Source of the DNA: Melioribacter sp051488685
GTDB taxonomy: Bacteria; Bacteroidota; Ignavibacteria; Ignavibacteriales; Melioribacteraceae
Assembly: GCF_051488685.1 (NCBI RefSeq)
Contig: NZ_JBPSEH010000003.1
Span: 124,001 to 188,000, forward strand
DNA: 64,000 bases
Direction of reading: 5' to 3'
Position 1 is the stretch's first letter; each line of letters begins with the position of its first letter. The translations under genes and the position numbers were made by a program. Shown in pieces: positions 27,884-35,774 of the stretch. The notes beneath the pieces are model-generated. The model was not told the origin of the DNA. It was given only the letters and a program-made list of their open reading frames with translations, and did no database searches.

Positions 27884-28867
27884 TTATTTTTTCATCTTTT
27901 TCTTTTTGACAATTGCTTCGAAAATTCGTCTGGCGTGGTCAATTGAATTTTCAATAAACCATTTTCCCGTGTTCATTCCACCACAAACTACTCCTGCAAG
28001 AAAAAGATTTGGGATGTTAGTCTCATGTGTCACGGGATTTATAGAGGGAACTTTCAATCTTCTTCCTTTTAATTCAATGCCCGCTCTTAGAAGAAACTCG
28101 AAGTCGGGTTTATAACCCGTCATGGCAAAAACGAAATCGTTCTTCAGTGTAATTGTTTTACCACTCTGTTCAATAACAATTTCGTTTTCTTTAATTTCCA
28201 AGAGTTCTGAATTAAAAAATGCTTTTATGCTTCCTTCCTTAATACGGTTCTCAATATCAGGTTTAACCCAATATTTAACACTTTTGTCAAGACAGCTTTT
28301 CTTGACAATCATTGTCACGTCTGCTCCATTTCTGAATGTTTCGAGAGCCACATCGACGGCAGAATTTCCCCCACCTACTACTGCCACTTTCTGGTCGTTG
28401 AAAGGATGTGGTTCTTTGTAATAATGAAATACTTTGGGAAGATTTTCACCCGGAATATTCATTAAATTCGGAGTGTCGTAATATCCTGTGGCCAATATTA
28501 GATTTTTGCATCTGTATAAAGACTTATCCGTAACAACTTCGAAAAAATCTTCTAAACGTGAAATTTCCTCCACCTTTTCGAAATAATTTACTTTCAGGTT
28601 CCATGCAGATTTTACACGTCTGTAGTATTCAAGAGCTTCACGCCGGGTTGGTTTAACACCGTGCGATACAAATGGCACGCCACCAATTTCAAGTCGTTCC
28701 GATGTTGAGAAAAATGTCATGTTTACCGGGAAATTATAAATCGAATTTACCAGACATCCTTTTTCGATAATTAGATACTCAAATTTTCTTTTGACAGCTT
28801 CGATGCCGCAGGCCAAACCTATAGGACCGGCACCTACAATGATCACATCGTATATTTTCTTTTTCAT
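27884..28867 (-). CDS. ypdA: YpdA-family FAD/NADPH disulfide reductase (bacillithiol disulfide reductase type)
   Basis: The 327-residue flavoprotein has an FAD-binding site VIIVGAGPIGLACGIEA and the second nucleotide site VAVVGGGNSAVDVALETFRNGADV. The YpdA hallmark segment IYNFPVNMTFFSTSERLEIGGVPF and ATGYYDTPNLMNIPGE are both present. YpdA (Bdr) reduces oxidised bacillithiol in bacteria that make this thiol, so the cell may use bacillithiol; the synthesis genes are not in the window. It precedes serA on the same strand. A plain thioredoxin reductase is unlikely because there is no CxxC redox pair. Confidence 0.92.
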   Translation of the reverse strand: MKKKIYDVIIVGAGPIGLACGIEAVKRKFEYLIIEKGCLVNSIYNFPVNMTFFSTSERLEIGGVPFVSHGVKPTRREALEYYRRVKSAWNLKVNYFEKVEEISRLEDFFEVVTDKSLYRCKNLILATGYYDTPNLMNIPGENLPKVFHYYKEPHPFNDQKVAVVGGGNSAVDVALETFRNGADVTMIVKKSCLDKSVKYWVKPDIENRIKEGSIKAFFNSELLEIKENEIVIEQSGKTITLKNDFVFAMTGYKPDFEFLLRAGIELKGRRLKVPSINPVTHETNIPNLFLAGVVCGGMNTGKWFIENSIDHARRIFEAIVKKKKMKK

Positions 28868-28923
28868 ATAATTATTTTTTCTATATTAACGATCAATCTT
28901 TCGATTCATTAACACAAAACAAA

Positions 28924-29424
28924 ATGGAAAAATTCAGTTATTCTTTTTTTGCGCGCATAATTTATCGATACGGAAATATAATAGCCACGTTTTTTCTTTC
29001 GATCCATTTTATTTCTTCAATTTATTTTATTACTGAAAAATGGTATTTCGTATTTCCTGCAGCACTCAACGGCTTTATTATTTATATACTTAACAGATAT
29101 TTTTTTAAGACTTATCGGCTCTTTCCATTTACAATAGAAGCTGACAATGAAAAGATGATATGCAGTGACTTTTTTATGAGTAAAAAGAAAGTGGTAATCC
29201 ATTATAAAAACATCGATGAATTGCGAGGAGGAATTTTCAGCGGTTATCCCACGCGCCCAATTTATTTATATGATAAATATCAGAATATAACTGTAGGTTT
29301 CTATTCTCACGTAGGAGAATTTCAGAAATTACTGACAAAAATCTTGCAAAACATTCCAGAAGGTCTTTACAATAATCTTCTTAATAAAATTAGAACTGAC
29401 AGAAAAAAATTAAAAAGAGGCTGA
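28924..29424 (+). CDS. membrane-anchored PH-like domain protein, unknown
   Basis: The 166-residue protein begins with two hydrophobic segments (about 22-38 and 42-60; YGNIIATFFLSIHFISSI, WYFVFPAALNGFIIYIL). A cytoplasmic-looking beta-rich part follows (FTIEADNEKMICSDFFMSKKKVVIHYKNIDELRGGIF), which resembles the bacterial PH/bPH-type fold in membrane proteins. I do not recognise a named family. It is divergent from ypdA and ends in a hairpin shared with the convergent HU gene; its stop codon lies inside that stem. No ribosome site is obvious. Confidence 0.75.
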   Translation: MEKFSYSFFARIIYRYGNIIATFFLSIHFISSIYFITEKWYFVFPAALNGFIIYILNRYFFKTYRLFPFTIEADNEKMICSDFFMSKKKVVIHYKNIDELRGGIFSGYPTRPIYLYDKYQNITVGFYSHVGEFQKLLTKILQNIPEGLYNNLLNKIRTDRKKLKRG

Positions 29425-29437
29425 CCTGCAGCCTCTT
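29415..29437. terminator. bidirectional terminator
   Basis: AAGAGGCTG/CAGCCTCTT arms flank a 5-nt loop, with A-rich and T-rich surroundings, between the convergent PH-like and HU genes. The stop codon of the former is in the hairpin. Confidence 0.7.
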
Positions 29438-29464
29438 AAATATTTAAATGAGCAGAAAAATCTC

Positions 29465-29752
29465 TTACTTTTTGTCCGTTCCCAGTATTGCGTCTTTTGC
29501 AGCTTTAACGAATCTGAATTTGAGAACTTTCTTTGCAGGAATTTTAATGGCTTCACCAGTTTGTGGATTTCTTCCTGTACGGGCTTTTCGTTTTGAAAGG
29601 ACTACTTTACCCAATCCGGGAATGAGAAATTCTTTTTTAGCTTCTTTGTAAGCCAGAGCAACAAACTCTTCGAGAAATTGTGCAGTTTGTTTTTTTGTAA
29701 GCCCGGTCTTCTTTGCCATGTGATCTACAATTTGACTCTTTGTCATTGGCAT
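29465..29752 (-). CDS. HU-family DNA-binding protein
   Basis: The 95-residue protein is a small histone-like dimer that bends DNA. It has the helical N-terminus (MTKSQIVDHMAKKTGLTKKQ), the FLIPGLGKVVLSKRKARTGRNPQTGE arm with its Arg/Pro tip, and the closing FVKAAKDAIL helix. The GRNPQTGE motif is the HU/IHF signature. It is slightly longer than E. coli HU. It is monocistronic, convergent with the PH-like gene. Whether it is a housekeeping HU or an IHF-like paralogue cannot be told. Confidence 0.95.
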   Translation of the reverse strand: MPMTKSQIVDHMAKKTGLTKKQTAQFLEEFVALAYKEAKKEFLIPGLGKVVLSKRKARTGRNPQTGEAIKIPAKKVLKFRFVKAAKDAILGTDKK

Positions 29753-29911
29753 AGGATTACTCCTTTTATTATTGAATATTTTACATTCCTGCTTTTAGCA
29801 GACGTACAAAATTTAACAATTTTTCAACTTAAAACAAACATTTTTTGTCTTTTTTATCAATATTTTGATTTATATCATAAAGCTGAAATTAATCAATAGA
29901 TTTCACGCTTT

Positions 29912-29939
29912 TTTGATTAAATAATTAAAACTATCTTTG
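29912..29939 (+). promoter_or_regulatory. candidate Bacteroidota-type promoter
   Basis: TTTG (29912-29915) and TATCTTTG (29932-29939) are separated by 16 bp, slightly shorter than the usual spacing. The predicted transcript start falls at or just after the ATG at 29944, so either the mRNA is leaderless or translation starts at the second ATG (29962). Confidence 0.4.
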
Positions 29940-29943
29940 CACT

Positions 29944-31845
29944 ATGAAAAAAGTTAAAACGATGAAAAGAATTTTTGCACTCCTGATTTTTTCTTTTTTA
30001 ACTATTAGAGGACAGTCAGATTCAACTCTTCACAGAATGGGCAATTTAATTGACTCAACTGAAAACTCAATTAGTAAAAGATATATAAATTTTTCAGATT
30101 ACCGATACACAGGCGATCTTATAAAATTCATGCCGTTCGGATTTTTGAGAGATCTTGGTACAGTGGGCCAACCACACGAATCGATTTTATACGGCGAAGG
30201 TTTCAATAATATCTCCGTTTTAAGCGACGGCGTATTTATTAACGAAAAAATTTTCAATGCCATCGACCTAAATTTATTTCAGTCGGAAAGCATTGAAAAG
30301 ATTGAGTTAATTCCACTTACAAGAGGTTTTTTATATGGTACGAACAACAATCCGACATCGCTGAATTTCGTTTCAAGAAATTATCTCTACGAAAGACCGT
30401 TTACAAGATTGCGTTATTATCAAGCACCATACGATGAAGGTTTCATTGACGGCTATTTCAACTCTAACTTTTCCCAAAAACTAAATATATCATTCGAAAT
30501 TACCAATCAAAGCACAAGTCCTCGCTATCCTAATAGCGACTACAGTCTATGGGCATATACATTAAAAGCAAACTACAGATTGAACGATTCCACATTTGCT
30601 TTTTCCTCGTTTAAATATTCCAGAACCAATACTCAATTAAACGGAGGTGTGAATATCGACTCGGTTGTAAGCTCACCACTTGATTATGAAAATTCCGTGA
30701 TTTATAATCCATTACTTGCGCCTGTTAATTTCTATTACAGATATCAAAAATCAACCTTTCGATACTTTGACATTGGAATAAAATCGTATCTTGCATCAAA
30801 TGCGCCTTACAAAATTTCTTTCTTTTTTCATTCGCATCTGAACGAATACAGGCAAAACGATACAACTTATTTTATTACTCAAGCAAATGTCGATACGATT
30901 ATGCGGGACAACCGCTCGCAAACAATTGGATTGAATTATAATCAATCATTAAATCTCGGTGCACTCAAATTTTATTCTATTAATCAGTTTGAATATATTT
31001 CGCTATCTTCATCTTTGATCGATAGGGACAAATTTACGACTTTTGCTTCCTCTTTAATCGTGACTACCAATTTAATTAACGAGAATATCGAACTCTCTTT
31101 CTTTGGTAAATATCTCAATTACAACGGGAATTCCTATCCTGGTTATGGATTTGATTTCAACATACTCTCATCTTCGTATTTATCATTCTACGCGGGTTAT
31201 TCTAACTTTAGCAAACCTTATAATTTATACGAAAGAAGTCAATTTAATGAGAGTAACGAACAGATCTATCATACTGCCGAAGTTAAAATATCTTACCATT
31301 CACCTTTATTGAGCACTGAAGTTTCATATTTCCGTAAGGAAATCAATAACAAATTAATAATGACTAAGGCTGGATTCATTTCAAAAAATGTTACACTCAA
31401 TGGAATTAATTTACGTTCTGAATTGAAACTCTGGAAATTACTGTTTGAAACAAACGCATGCCACTATTTCAATACCGATGGAAGAAATTCACTCGCCTTG
31501 CCCGAGTTTGTAATGACCGGCGGAATTTATTATGTAGATACGCTATTCAATCGAAATCTGAATTTTAAGACTGGTTTTAATATTTACCTTTACGGCAAAC
31601 GGCAGGGAATTTATTACGACTTCGAGAAAATGATATCTACTTCATGGCAGTATTACAAAGACGATGACTATTTATTCAAGTCCTCAAATCAGATCGATTT
31701 TTTCTTTGCCGGTCAATTGCAGGAACGAGCTATCCTTTATTTTGTCCTGGAGAATATGTTTAATTCCCGATATTTCATAGTTCCATATTATCCTAAACAA
31801 GAGCGTTCGGTGAGATTCGGTGTTGCATGGGAATTTTTCGATTAA
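29944..31845 (+). CDS. outer-membrane beta-barrel protein with TonB plug-like N-terminus
   Basis: The 633-residue product has a signal peptide (MKRIFALLIFSFLTIRGQS). A short plug-like segment follows (VLSDGVFINEKIFNAIDLNLFQSESIEKIELIPLTRGFLYG), resembling the end of TonB plug domains. The rest is aromatic, alternating barrel strands ending in RSVRFGVAWEFFD. It lacks the CarboxypepD domain seen in the other receptors of this window, and I find no clear TonB box. It is probably a receptor-like porin; the substrate is unknown. Its last four bases overlap the end of the convergent methyltransferase gene. The second Met (29962) may be the true start, given the close promoter. Confidence 0.8.
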   Translation: MKKVKTMKRIFALLIFSFLTIRGQSDSTLHRMGNLIDSTENSISKRYINFSDYRYTGDLIKFMPFGFLRDLGTVGQPHESILYGEGFNNISVLSDGVFINEKIFNAIDLNLFQSESIEKIELIPLTRGFLYGTNNNPTSLNFVSRNYLYERPFTRLRYYQAPYDEGFIDGYFNSNFSQKLNISFEITNQSTSPRYPNSDYSLWAYTLKANYRLNDSTFAFSSFKYSRTNTQLNGGVNIDSVVSSPLDYENSVIYNPLLAPVNFYYRYQKSTFRYFDIGIKSYLASNAPYKISFFFHSHLNEYRQNDTTYFITQANVDTIMRDNRSQTIGLNYNQSLNLGALKFYSINQFEYISLSSSLIDRDKFTTFASSLIVTTNLINENIELSFFGKYLNYNGNSYPGYGFDFNILSSSYLSFYAGYSNFSKPYNLYERSQFNESNEQIYHTAEVKISYHSPLLSTEVSYFRKEINNKLIMTKAGFISKNVTLNGINLRSELKLWKLLFETNACHYFNTDGRNSLALPEFVMTGGIYYVDTLFNRNLNFKTGFNIYLYGKRQGIYYDFEKMISTSWQYYKDDDYLFKSSNQIDFFFAGQLQERAILYFVLENMFNSRYFIVPYYPKQERSVRFGVAWEFFD

Positions 31846-32600
31846 ACTCTACGAACCAATTCTGAAATTAAAACAGCCGACGCAGAAGCAACATTCAACG
31901 ATTCTGCTTTGCCATATCCTGGAATCGTAAGGTATTTATCCGTTATCGACTTCAATAATTCAGTCGGGCCATTTGCTTCATTGGCAAGAACCAGAACAAT
32001 TTTTCCTTCGGGTTTAAAGTCATAAATGTTCTCTCCAGTTAAATCGGCGGTAAGAATAGTGTATTTCACTTTTTTGAGTTCAGACAAAAATTCATAAAAA
32101 TCATCGGGACGTAAAATCTCCACGTGAAAAATCGAGCCCGCCGAAGCTCTGATTACTTTCGGATTAAAAATTTCCGCGCAGTCTCTGCTAATAATAATTT
32201 TTCCCAATCCAAACCAGTCTGCATTCCGTGCAATTGTGCCCATATTTCCAGGATCGGAAATATCTTCGAGTGCAAGCAAAAATCTGGAATTGGAAACAGA
32301 GAATGAGAAATCCTTTTCCATAAAAAATCCGATTATACCCTGCGGCGACTCCGTATCGCTTAGCCGCTCCAATTCTCTTTGAGTTATTAGCTTTGAATTG
32401 CATCCTTTCTTTTTCAGATACTCTAAGAATTCTTCTGATTTTTCTTCAAATTGATTTGTATAAAAAACAATGTCGCATGGATAGTCTGCTTCGAGGGCTT
32501 CTTTGATTAATTTTGCCCCTTCCACCGGGAATTTTTTCTCCATTCTTCGGTATTTCTTTTTCTGAAGGGAGGAGTAATATTTAAGTTCATTTTTTGTCAT
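31842..32600 (-). CDS. SpoU/TrmH-family RNA 2'-O-ribose methyltransferase
   Basis: The 252-residue protein has an N-terminal RNA-binding substrate domain (KKFPVEGAKLIKEALEAD) and a SPOUT knot domain. The three family motifs are clear: motif 1 in LEDISDPGNMGTIARNADW, motif 2 in VLVLANEANGP and motif 3 in IPGYGKAESLNVASASAVL. It transfers methyl from AdoMet to a ribose 2'-OH in rRNA or tRNA; the target nucleotide cannot be told. It is convergent with the barrel protein and its start is 85-100 bp from the tRNA-Thr repeat region on the other strand. Confidence 0.93.
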   Translation of the reverse strand: MTKNELKYYSSLQKKKYRRMEKKFPVEGAKLIKEALEADYPCDIVFYTNQFEEKSEEFLEYLKKKGCNSKLITQRELERLSDTESPQGIIGFFMEKDFSFSVSNSRFLLALEDISDPGNMGTIARNADWFGLGKIIISRDCAEIFNPKVIRASAGSIFHVEILRPDDFYEFLSELKKVKYTILTADLTGENIYDFKPEGKIVLVLANEANGPTELLKSITDKYLTIPGYGKAESLNVASASAVLISELVRRV

Positions 32601-32637
32601 GTTTACATGAACAAAAATAAAAAATTTCGCATCGATA

Positions 32638-32669
32638 TTGCACTTAAACGAGATAATTTAGTAGATTTG
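32638..32669 (+). promoter_or_regulatory. candidate promoter for the tRNA-Thr repeat array
   Basis: TTG (32638-32640) and TAGATTTG (32662-32669) are separated by 21 bp, the Bacteroidota -33/-7 form. A transcript would begin near 32675, just before the first truncated repeat, and run through the array into the tRNA. Confidence 0.45.
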
Positions 32670-32694
32670 CACTCGTCAATTTTGAATTGGTAAA

Positions 32695-32864
32695 TAGCTC
32701 CGTCAACTGACGGAGGTAGAGCAGCTGACTTTAAGACTTTTTTTGCTGGCGTAGCTCATCCGTCAACTGACGGAGGTAGAGCAGCTGACTTTAAGACTTT
32801 TTTTGCTGGCGTAGCTCATCCGTCAACTGACGGAGGTAGAGCAGCTGACTTTAAGACTTTTTTT
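32695..32864 (+). repeat. three tandem tRNA-Thr 5'-half repeats with D-loop palindrome and T7 tract
   Basis: The units are 32695-32744 (5'-truncated), 32745-32804 and 32805-32864, the last two identical 60-mers; the following bases are the intact tRNA-Thr. Each full unit begins with the tRNA 5' end (GCTGGCGTAGCTCA). It then has a palindromic insertion (TCCGTCAACTGACGGA) in place of TTG in the D-loop and resumes GGTAGAGCAGCTGACTT. It leaves the tRNA sequence at the anticodon loop and ends in TAAGACTTTTTTT. The palindrome contains CAACTGA, the reverse complement of the D-loop TCAGTTG. In unit 1 the stem is extended to CTCCGTC/GACGGAG. No 3' half is present in any unit. Confidence 0.95.
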
Positions 32865-32937
32865 GCTGGCGTAGCTCAGTTGGTAGAGCAGCTGACTTGT
32901 AATCAGCAGGTCGGGGGTTCAAATCCCTTCGCCAGCT
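32865..32937 (+). tRNA. tRNA-Thr (anticodon UGU)
   Basis: The 73-nt gene has the acceptor stem GCTGGCG/CGCCAGC, D-arm GCTCAGTTGGTAGAGC, anticodon stem-loop CTGACTTGTAATCAG with TGT, and T-arm GGGGGTTCAAATCCCTTC. CCA is not encoded. It is directly abutted by the 60-bp half-tRNA repeats upstream and followed by a strong terminator. Confidence 0.95.
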
Positions 32938-32945
32938 CACTCAAT

Positions 32946-32980
32946 AAAGACCCGATATTTTTATCGGGTCTTTCTTTTTT
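32946..32980 (+). terminator. rho-independent terminator after tRNA-Thr
   Basis: 12-bp arms AAAGACCCGATA/TATCGGGTCTTT with a short T loop are followed by CTTTTTTT, eight bases after the tRNA. Confidence 0.9.
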
Positions 32981-33324
32981 TAAATAAACTTTCAATCAGA
33001 CTAAATAATATCATTTATTAAGCTAATCCCGCCCAATTTGAACTGGTTTAGTTAAAGAATCAGTTACTTTAATTATTCGTGTCTTCCACTTGTAACAATT
33101 TACTCAATATTTCCGCTGCAATATTAATGATGATTTGGTAAGAATGAATTTTAATGAGAATTTACTAATAATCCCTTTCTATATGAGCATTTTTTGATTT
33201 ATACATTGTTCATAAAAAATATTTCGTGTCTTTCTATTCAATTATGTTCTTTAATTATGCTTAAATCTGTATTTTAAAGCGATAAATAATAGACTTAATA
33301 AGAAAATTTAAGAGGAAAATAGTC
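32981..33324. other. intergenic region before icd, nothing recognised
   Basis: The 344 bp are AT-rich with short open frames only. An AGAGGA ribosome site precedes the icd start. No clear promoter, RNA or repeat is seen. Confidence 0.5.
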
Positions 33325-35547
33325 ATGAGTTTTAAAATAATATGGACAAAAACAGATGAAGCGCCAGCTTTAGCGAGCTATTCTTTGCTGCCGATATTAA
33401 AATCATATACAAAAGGCACAGGCATTGAATTCGAAGTAAAAGATATTTCACTGGCTGGAAGAATACTGGCTAATTTTCCGGAATATCTGAATGAGGACCA
33501 GCGAGTTGACGACCATTTAGCTGAACTCGGCAGACTTACACAGGATCCTAATGCCAACATTATTAAATTACCGAATATTAGTGCCACAATCCCGCAGTTG
33601 AAAGCAGCAATTAAAGAGCTGCAGGAAAAAGGTTATCGGATACCGGATTTCCCCGACGAACCCAAAACAGACGAAGAAAAAAAATTAAGGGAAAGATATT
33701 CAAAAATATTGGGCTCTGCAGTTAATCCGGTTCTGAGGGAAGGGAATTCAGACAGGCGAGCAGCAGCATCTGTAAAAAAATTCGCACAAAAACATCCTCA
33801 CAAAATGATGAAACCATGGTCGAAAGATTCCAAAACTCGCGTTGCTCATATGAAACAAAACGACTTCTATGGTACTGAAAAATCGCTAACTCTTGACAAA
33901 AATAATGAAGTAAAAATCGAATTCGTCGACAAGAACGGGAATACTATCATTTTAAAAGAAAAGTTAGAATTGCTTGAAGGCGAGATAATAGATGCAGCAG
34001 TAATGAACGTAAAAGAGCTGAGAAAGTTTTATGAAGAACAGATTGAAGAAGCACGAAAAGATGGTCTTCTATTATCGCTTCATCTAAAAGCGACAATGAT
34101 GAAAGTTTCTGATCCGATCATGTTCGGTCATGCCGTTTCGGTCTATTTTAATGAAGCACTTGAAAAACATTCTGACACTTTAAAAGAAATTGGTGCGAAT
34201 GTTAATAACGGACTGATGGATGTTCTTGAAAAATTAAATAAACTCCCAGAAGAAAAGCGTTTAGAAATCGAAAACGACATCAATAAAGTATATGAGAATA
34301 GACCGGGTCTTGCTATGGTCGATACGCGCACCGGCAGAACAAATCTACATGTTCCTAACGATGTAATAATCGACGCTTCGATGCCGGTTGTTATTCGCGA
34401 CGGTGGAAAAATGTGGAACAAAAACGACGAACTCCAGGAATGCATAGCCATGATACCCGACCGTAGCTACGCCACAATGTATCAGGCAATAATTGACGAT
34501 ATCAAAGCAAACGGTCAATTCGATCCTGCAACAATGGGTGCTGTTTCGAATGTTGGTCTGATGGCTAAAAAAGCGGAAGAATATGGCTCTCACGATAAAA
34601 CATTTGAGTTGAAATCCGATGGAATTGTAAGAGTTGTTGACAGTGAAGGCGAAACTTTGCTTGAACAAAAAGTTGAAGCCGGCGATATTTTTAGAATGTG
34701 TCAAACAAAAGACGAAGCCGTAAAAGACTGGGTAAAATTAGCTGTTAACAGAGCGAGAGTTTCTTCCTCTCCAGCTATATTCTGGCTGGACGAAAACAGA
34801 GCTCACGATAGAGAAATTATCGCAAAGGTAAATAAATATTTAAAAGAACACGACACTTCCGGACTCGAAATTAAAATTATGAAACCGACAGACGCAATGA
34901 AGTATACATGCGAGCGCTCACGCAAAGGTCTGGATACTATTTCGGTAACAGGAAATGTACTTAGAGATTATTTGACGGATTTATTTCCGATACTGGAATT
35001 GGGCACAAGTGCCAGGATGCTTTCGATAGTTCCACTTTTAAAAGGAGGCGGATTATTTGAAACTGGCGCCGGTGGGTCGGCTCCTAAACACGTAGACCAA
35101 CTTCTCAAAGAAAATCATTTAAGATGGGATTCGCTCGGTGAATATTGTGCTCTTGTACCATCTTTAGAAATGGTTTATGAGAAAACCCAAAATTACAAAG
35201 CAAAAGTGCTTGCCGAAACTCTCGACAGAGCTATCGGAAAATATTTAGAAAACGGGAAACTACCGTCACGTAAAGCAGATGAAATTGACAATCGAGGCAG
35301 TTCTTTTTATCTGGCTCTCTACTGGGCAGAAGAATTAGCATCACAAAATGACGACAAAGAAATTAAGTCCCGATTTGAAAAAATATTTAAAGAACTTTCA
35401 ACAAACGAAGAGAAGATAATGAAGGATTTAATTTCTGTTCAGGGTAAGCCGGTAGATCTCGGCGGATACTATCTACCAGATGACAACAAAGCTGAGTCGG
35501 TTATGAGACCCAGCACCACATTTAATAAAATCATAGATGAGCTTTAA
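33325..35547 (+). CDS. icd: NADP-dependent isocitrate dehydrogenase, monomeric type
   Basis: The 740-residue length and the start FKIIWTKTDEAPALASYSLLPIL are diagnostic of the monomeric enzyme, distinct from the dimeric ~420-residue form. Substrate and metal motifs include SNSDRRAAASVKKFA-type serine/arginine blocks (here EGNSDRRAAASVK), KSLTLDKNNEVKIEFVD and MCQTKDEAVKDWVKLAVNRAR. The C-terminal part has GTSARMLSIVPLLKGGGLFETGAGGSAPKH. It decarboxylates isocitrate to 2-oxoglutarate with NADP in the TCA cycle. It is a single-gene unit with an AGAGGA ribosome site and a strong terminator. 2-Oxoglutarate made here feeds the nitrogen-assimilation gene glnA at 42148. Confidence 0.97.
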   Translation: MSFKIIWTKTDEAPALASYSLLPILKSYTKGTGIEFEVKDISLAGRILANFPEYLNEDQRVDDHLAELGRLTQDPNANIIKLPNISATIPQLKAAIKELQEKGYRIPDFPDEPKTDEEKKLRERYSKILGSAVNPVLREGNSDRRAAASVKKFAQKHPHKMMKPWSKDSKTRVAHMKQNDFYGTEKSLTLDKNNEVKIEFVDKNGNTIILKEKLELLEGEIIDAAVMNVKELRKFYEEQIEEARKDGLLLSLHLKATMMKVSDPIMFGHAVSVYFNEALEKHSDTLKEIGANVNNGLMDVLEKLNKLPEEKRLEIENDINKVYENRPGLAMVDTRTGRTNLHVPNDVIIDASMPVVIRDGGKMWNKNDELQECIAMIPDRSYATMYQAIIDDIKANGQFDPATMGAVSNVGLMAKKAEEYGSHDKTFELKSDGIVRVVDSEGETLLEQKVEAGDIFRMCQTKDEAVKDWVKLAVNRARVSSSPAIFWLDENRAHDREIIAKVNKYLKEHDTSGLEIKIMKPTDAMKYTCERSRKGLDTISVTGNVLRDYLTDLFPILELGTSARMLSIVPLLKGGGLFETGAGGSAPKHVDQLLKENHLRWDSLGEYCALVPSLEMVYEKTQNYKAKVLAETLDRAIGKYLENGKLPSRKADEIDNRGSSFYLALYWAEELASQNDDKEIKSRFEKIFKELSTNEEKIMKDLISVQGKPVDLGGYYLPDDNKAESVMRPSTTFNKIIDEL

Positions 35548-35570
35548 TATTAATCCAATTAGTCTCGCTT

Positions 35571-35604
35571 AAACGGACAAAGAAATTTATCTTTGTCCGT
35601 TTTT
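35571..35604 (+). terminator. rho-independent terminator after icd
   Basis: AAACGGACAAAGA/TCTTTGTCCGTTT arms with a 7-nt loop are followed by TTTT, 23 bp after the stop codon. Confidence 0.9.
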
Positions 35605-35774
35605 AATATTAAATCCGCAAAAGGCCAATAATAAGGATGTAATAAATTCTTATTCTTCCTTATTATTATGAATTCAGCAAATTGGAAGAAAAATTTATTC
35701 ATTTATTATTGCGTATAAAATAACGGTTTACCTTAATTTAAGTTGTTCATTATGAAATATCAGAGATAACGATT

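Noticed and set aside
32695..32864. CRISPR array interpretation of the 60-bp repeats
   Set aside because: Units are contiguous with no spacers, are copies of the adjacent tRNA half, and no cas genes are present.
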